Assembly: GCA_002307035.1 (NCBI GenBank)
Contig: DBTL01000081.1
Coordinates: 1-43,226, forward strand
Direction: 5' to 3'
Length of the DNA: 43,226 nt
Source of the DNA: Bacteroides sp. UBA1317
GTDB lineage: Bacteria; Bacteroidota; Bacteroidia; Bacteroidales; Bacteroidaceae
Shown here in pieces: positions 42,519-43,226 of this stretch. The position numbers and the translations under genes were made by a program. Within the stretch, counting starts at the first letter, position 1. Every line of letters starts with the position of its first letter. The notes beneath the pieces were generated by a model. It was not told where the DNA came from. It did not search any database and saw nothing but the letters and a program-made list of their open reading frames with translations.

Positions 42519-42549
42519 TAAAGTAAGAAAAACACCAAAAACATAACTT

Positions 42550-43226
42550 ATGAGAAAATTCGTATTTGTAGCCTTATTTATGAGCTCATTCGGGCAAATC
42601 AGCATTGCTCAAGAAGGAGAACAGTTAGCCACCTCTGCCGCAGAACCTATGCAAACGGGCAAATTTGAAGCAACATGGAAATCCTTAGCACAATATCAAG
42701 TACCCGAATGGTACCGCAACGCCAAATTTGGAATATGGGCTCATTGGGGACCACAATGCCAGCCCGAGCAGGGAGATTGGTTTGCCCGTTCGATGTATGA
42801 AGAAGGTAGTTCCAACTACAACTGGTTCATTAAAAACTATGGGCATCCCTCAAAGTTTGGATTCAAAGACATTATAAATGATTGGAAAGCCGAGAAATGG
42901 GATCCGGAAAAATTAGTCAAACTCTATAAACGAGCAGGCGCACAGTATTTTTTTGCCATGGGCAACCATCATGATAATTTTGACCTATGGGACAGTAAAT
43001 ATCATAGATGGAACTCAACTAAAATAGGCCCTAAAAAAGACATCCTCGAAGGCTGGGCCAAAGCAGCCAAACACAACAAATTACCATTCGGCATCAGTAT
43101 TCATGCCTCTCATGCCTGGACATGGTATGAAACATCTCAAAGAGTAGACAAGCAAGGACCTTACGCAGGAATTCCCTATGATGGGAAACTCACAAAAGAA
43201 GATGGAAAAGGAAAATGGTGGGAAGG
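42550..43226 (+). CDS. Alpha-L-fucosidase, GH29 family, 5' part
   Basis: The gene runs off the window; 225 residues are visible. A signal peptide (about 1-20, ending SIA) implies export to the periplasm or surface. KFGIWAHWGP (59-68) and GNHHDNFDLWDS (138-149) are GH29 hallmark segments lining the active site; the catalytic nucleophile lies further downstream and is not visible. The enzyme releases L-fucose from host glycans or plant polysaccharides. The divergent AraC gene and a promoter without a -33 box suggest induction by a sugar. Confidence 0.93.
   Translation, partial: MRKFVFVALFMSSFGQISIAQEGEQLATSAAEPMQTGKFEATWKSLAQYQVPEWYRNAKFGIWAHWGPQCQPEQGDWFARSMYEEGSSNYNWFIKNYGHPSKFGFKDIINDWKAEKWDPEKLVKLYKRAGAQYFFAMGNHHDNFDLWDSKYHRWNSTKIGPKKDILEGWAKAAKHNKLPFGISIHASHAWTWYETSQRVDKQGPYAGIPYDGKLTKEDGKGKWWE

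Overview
The window looks like chromosome of a Bacteroides-type organism (phylum Bacteroidota). The evidence is moderate-to-low GC, many promoters with the Bacteroidota -7 box TAnnTTTG (often with a TTG/TTTG box 19-20 bases upstream), few Shine-Dalgarno sites, a fused secD-secF gene, an ATP-type PEP carboxykinase, a two-gene 2-oxoacid:ferredoxin oxidoreductase, a TonB-dependent receptor with an N-terminal carboxypeptidase-regulatory-like domain, a YfhO-type membrane protein, a DUF4890-like protein and a GH29 fucosidase.

Layout. 1-15.1 kb is mostly housekeeping: the 3' end of an endonuclease/exonuclease/phosphatase gene, dcp (M3 peptidase), a 720-base non-coding gap with a candidate small RNA and competing hairpins, secDF, tRNA-Arg(CCT), korA-korB, upp, pckA, typA and rpsO. 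15.1-25.5 kb is an accessory region: a TonB-dependent receptor with an upstream His-rich two-helix membrane protein; divergent from these, a four-gene cluster resembling organoarsenical resistance genes (small thioredoxin, ArsF-like lipoprotein, ArsG-like CcdA-fold permease, ArsP/DUF318-type permease); a two-cluster ferredoxin; a TetR regulator whose promoter and start codon sit in a 33-bp palindrome; a heterodimeric ABC transporter; and the frameshifted, truncated remains of an SAM methyltransferase gene.

25.5-41.1 kb returns to core genes: an XRE-cupin regulator, ahcY, a YfhO family protein, a DUF4890-like secreted protein, the minus-strand run aroQ-pyk-O-methyltransferase-rbfA-lolC/E, divergent xerD, a TPR lipoprotein, a TlpA-like lipoprotein lacking the first active-site cysteine, and comM (yifB). 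41.1-43.2 kb holds an array of four 22-bp repeats, an AraC regulator and the start of a divergent GH29 alpha-L-fucosidase, which suggests a local glycan-use switch.

The most interesting parts are the metal/arsenical region (17.6-21.7 kb), where one 9-base motif lies over the -7 boxes of two divergent promoters; the TetR palindrome; the 22-bp repeat array; the candidate small RNA; and the methyltransferase relic. Start codons were moved downstream of the longest open frame for typA, rpsO, the ArsF-like gene, tetR, the second ABC gene and the XRE-cupin gene. No searches were run; family assignments come from motifs and recall.
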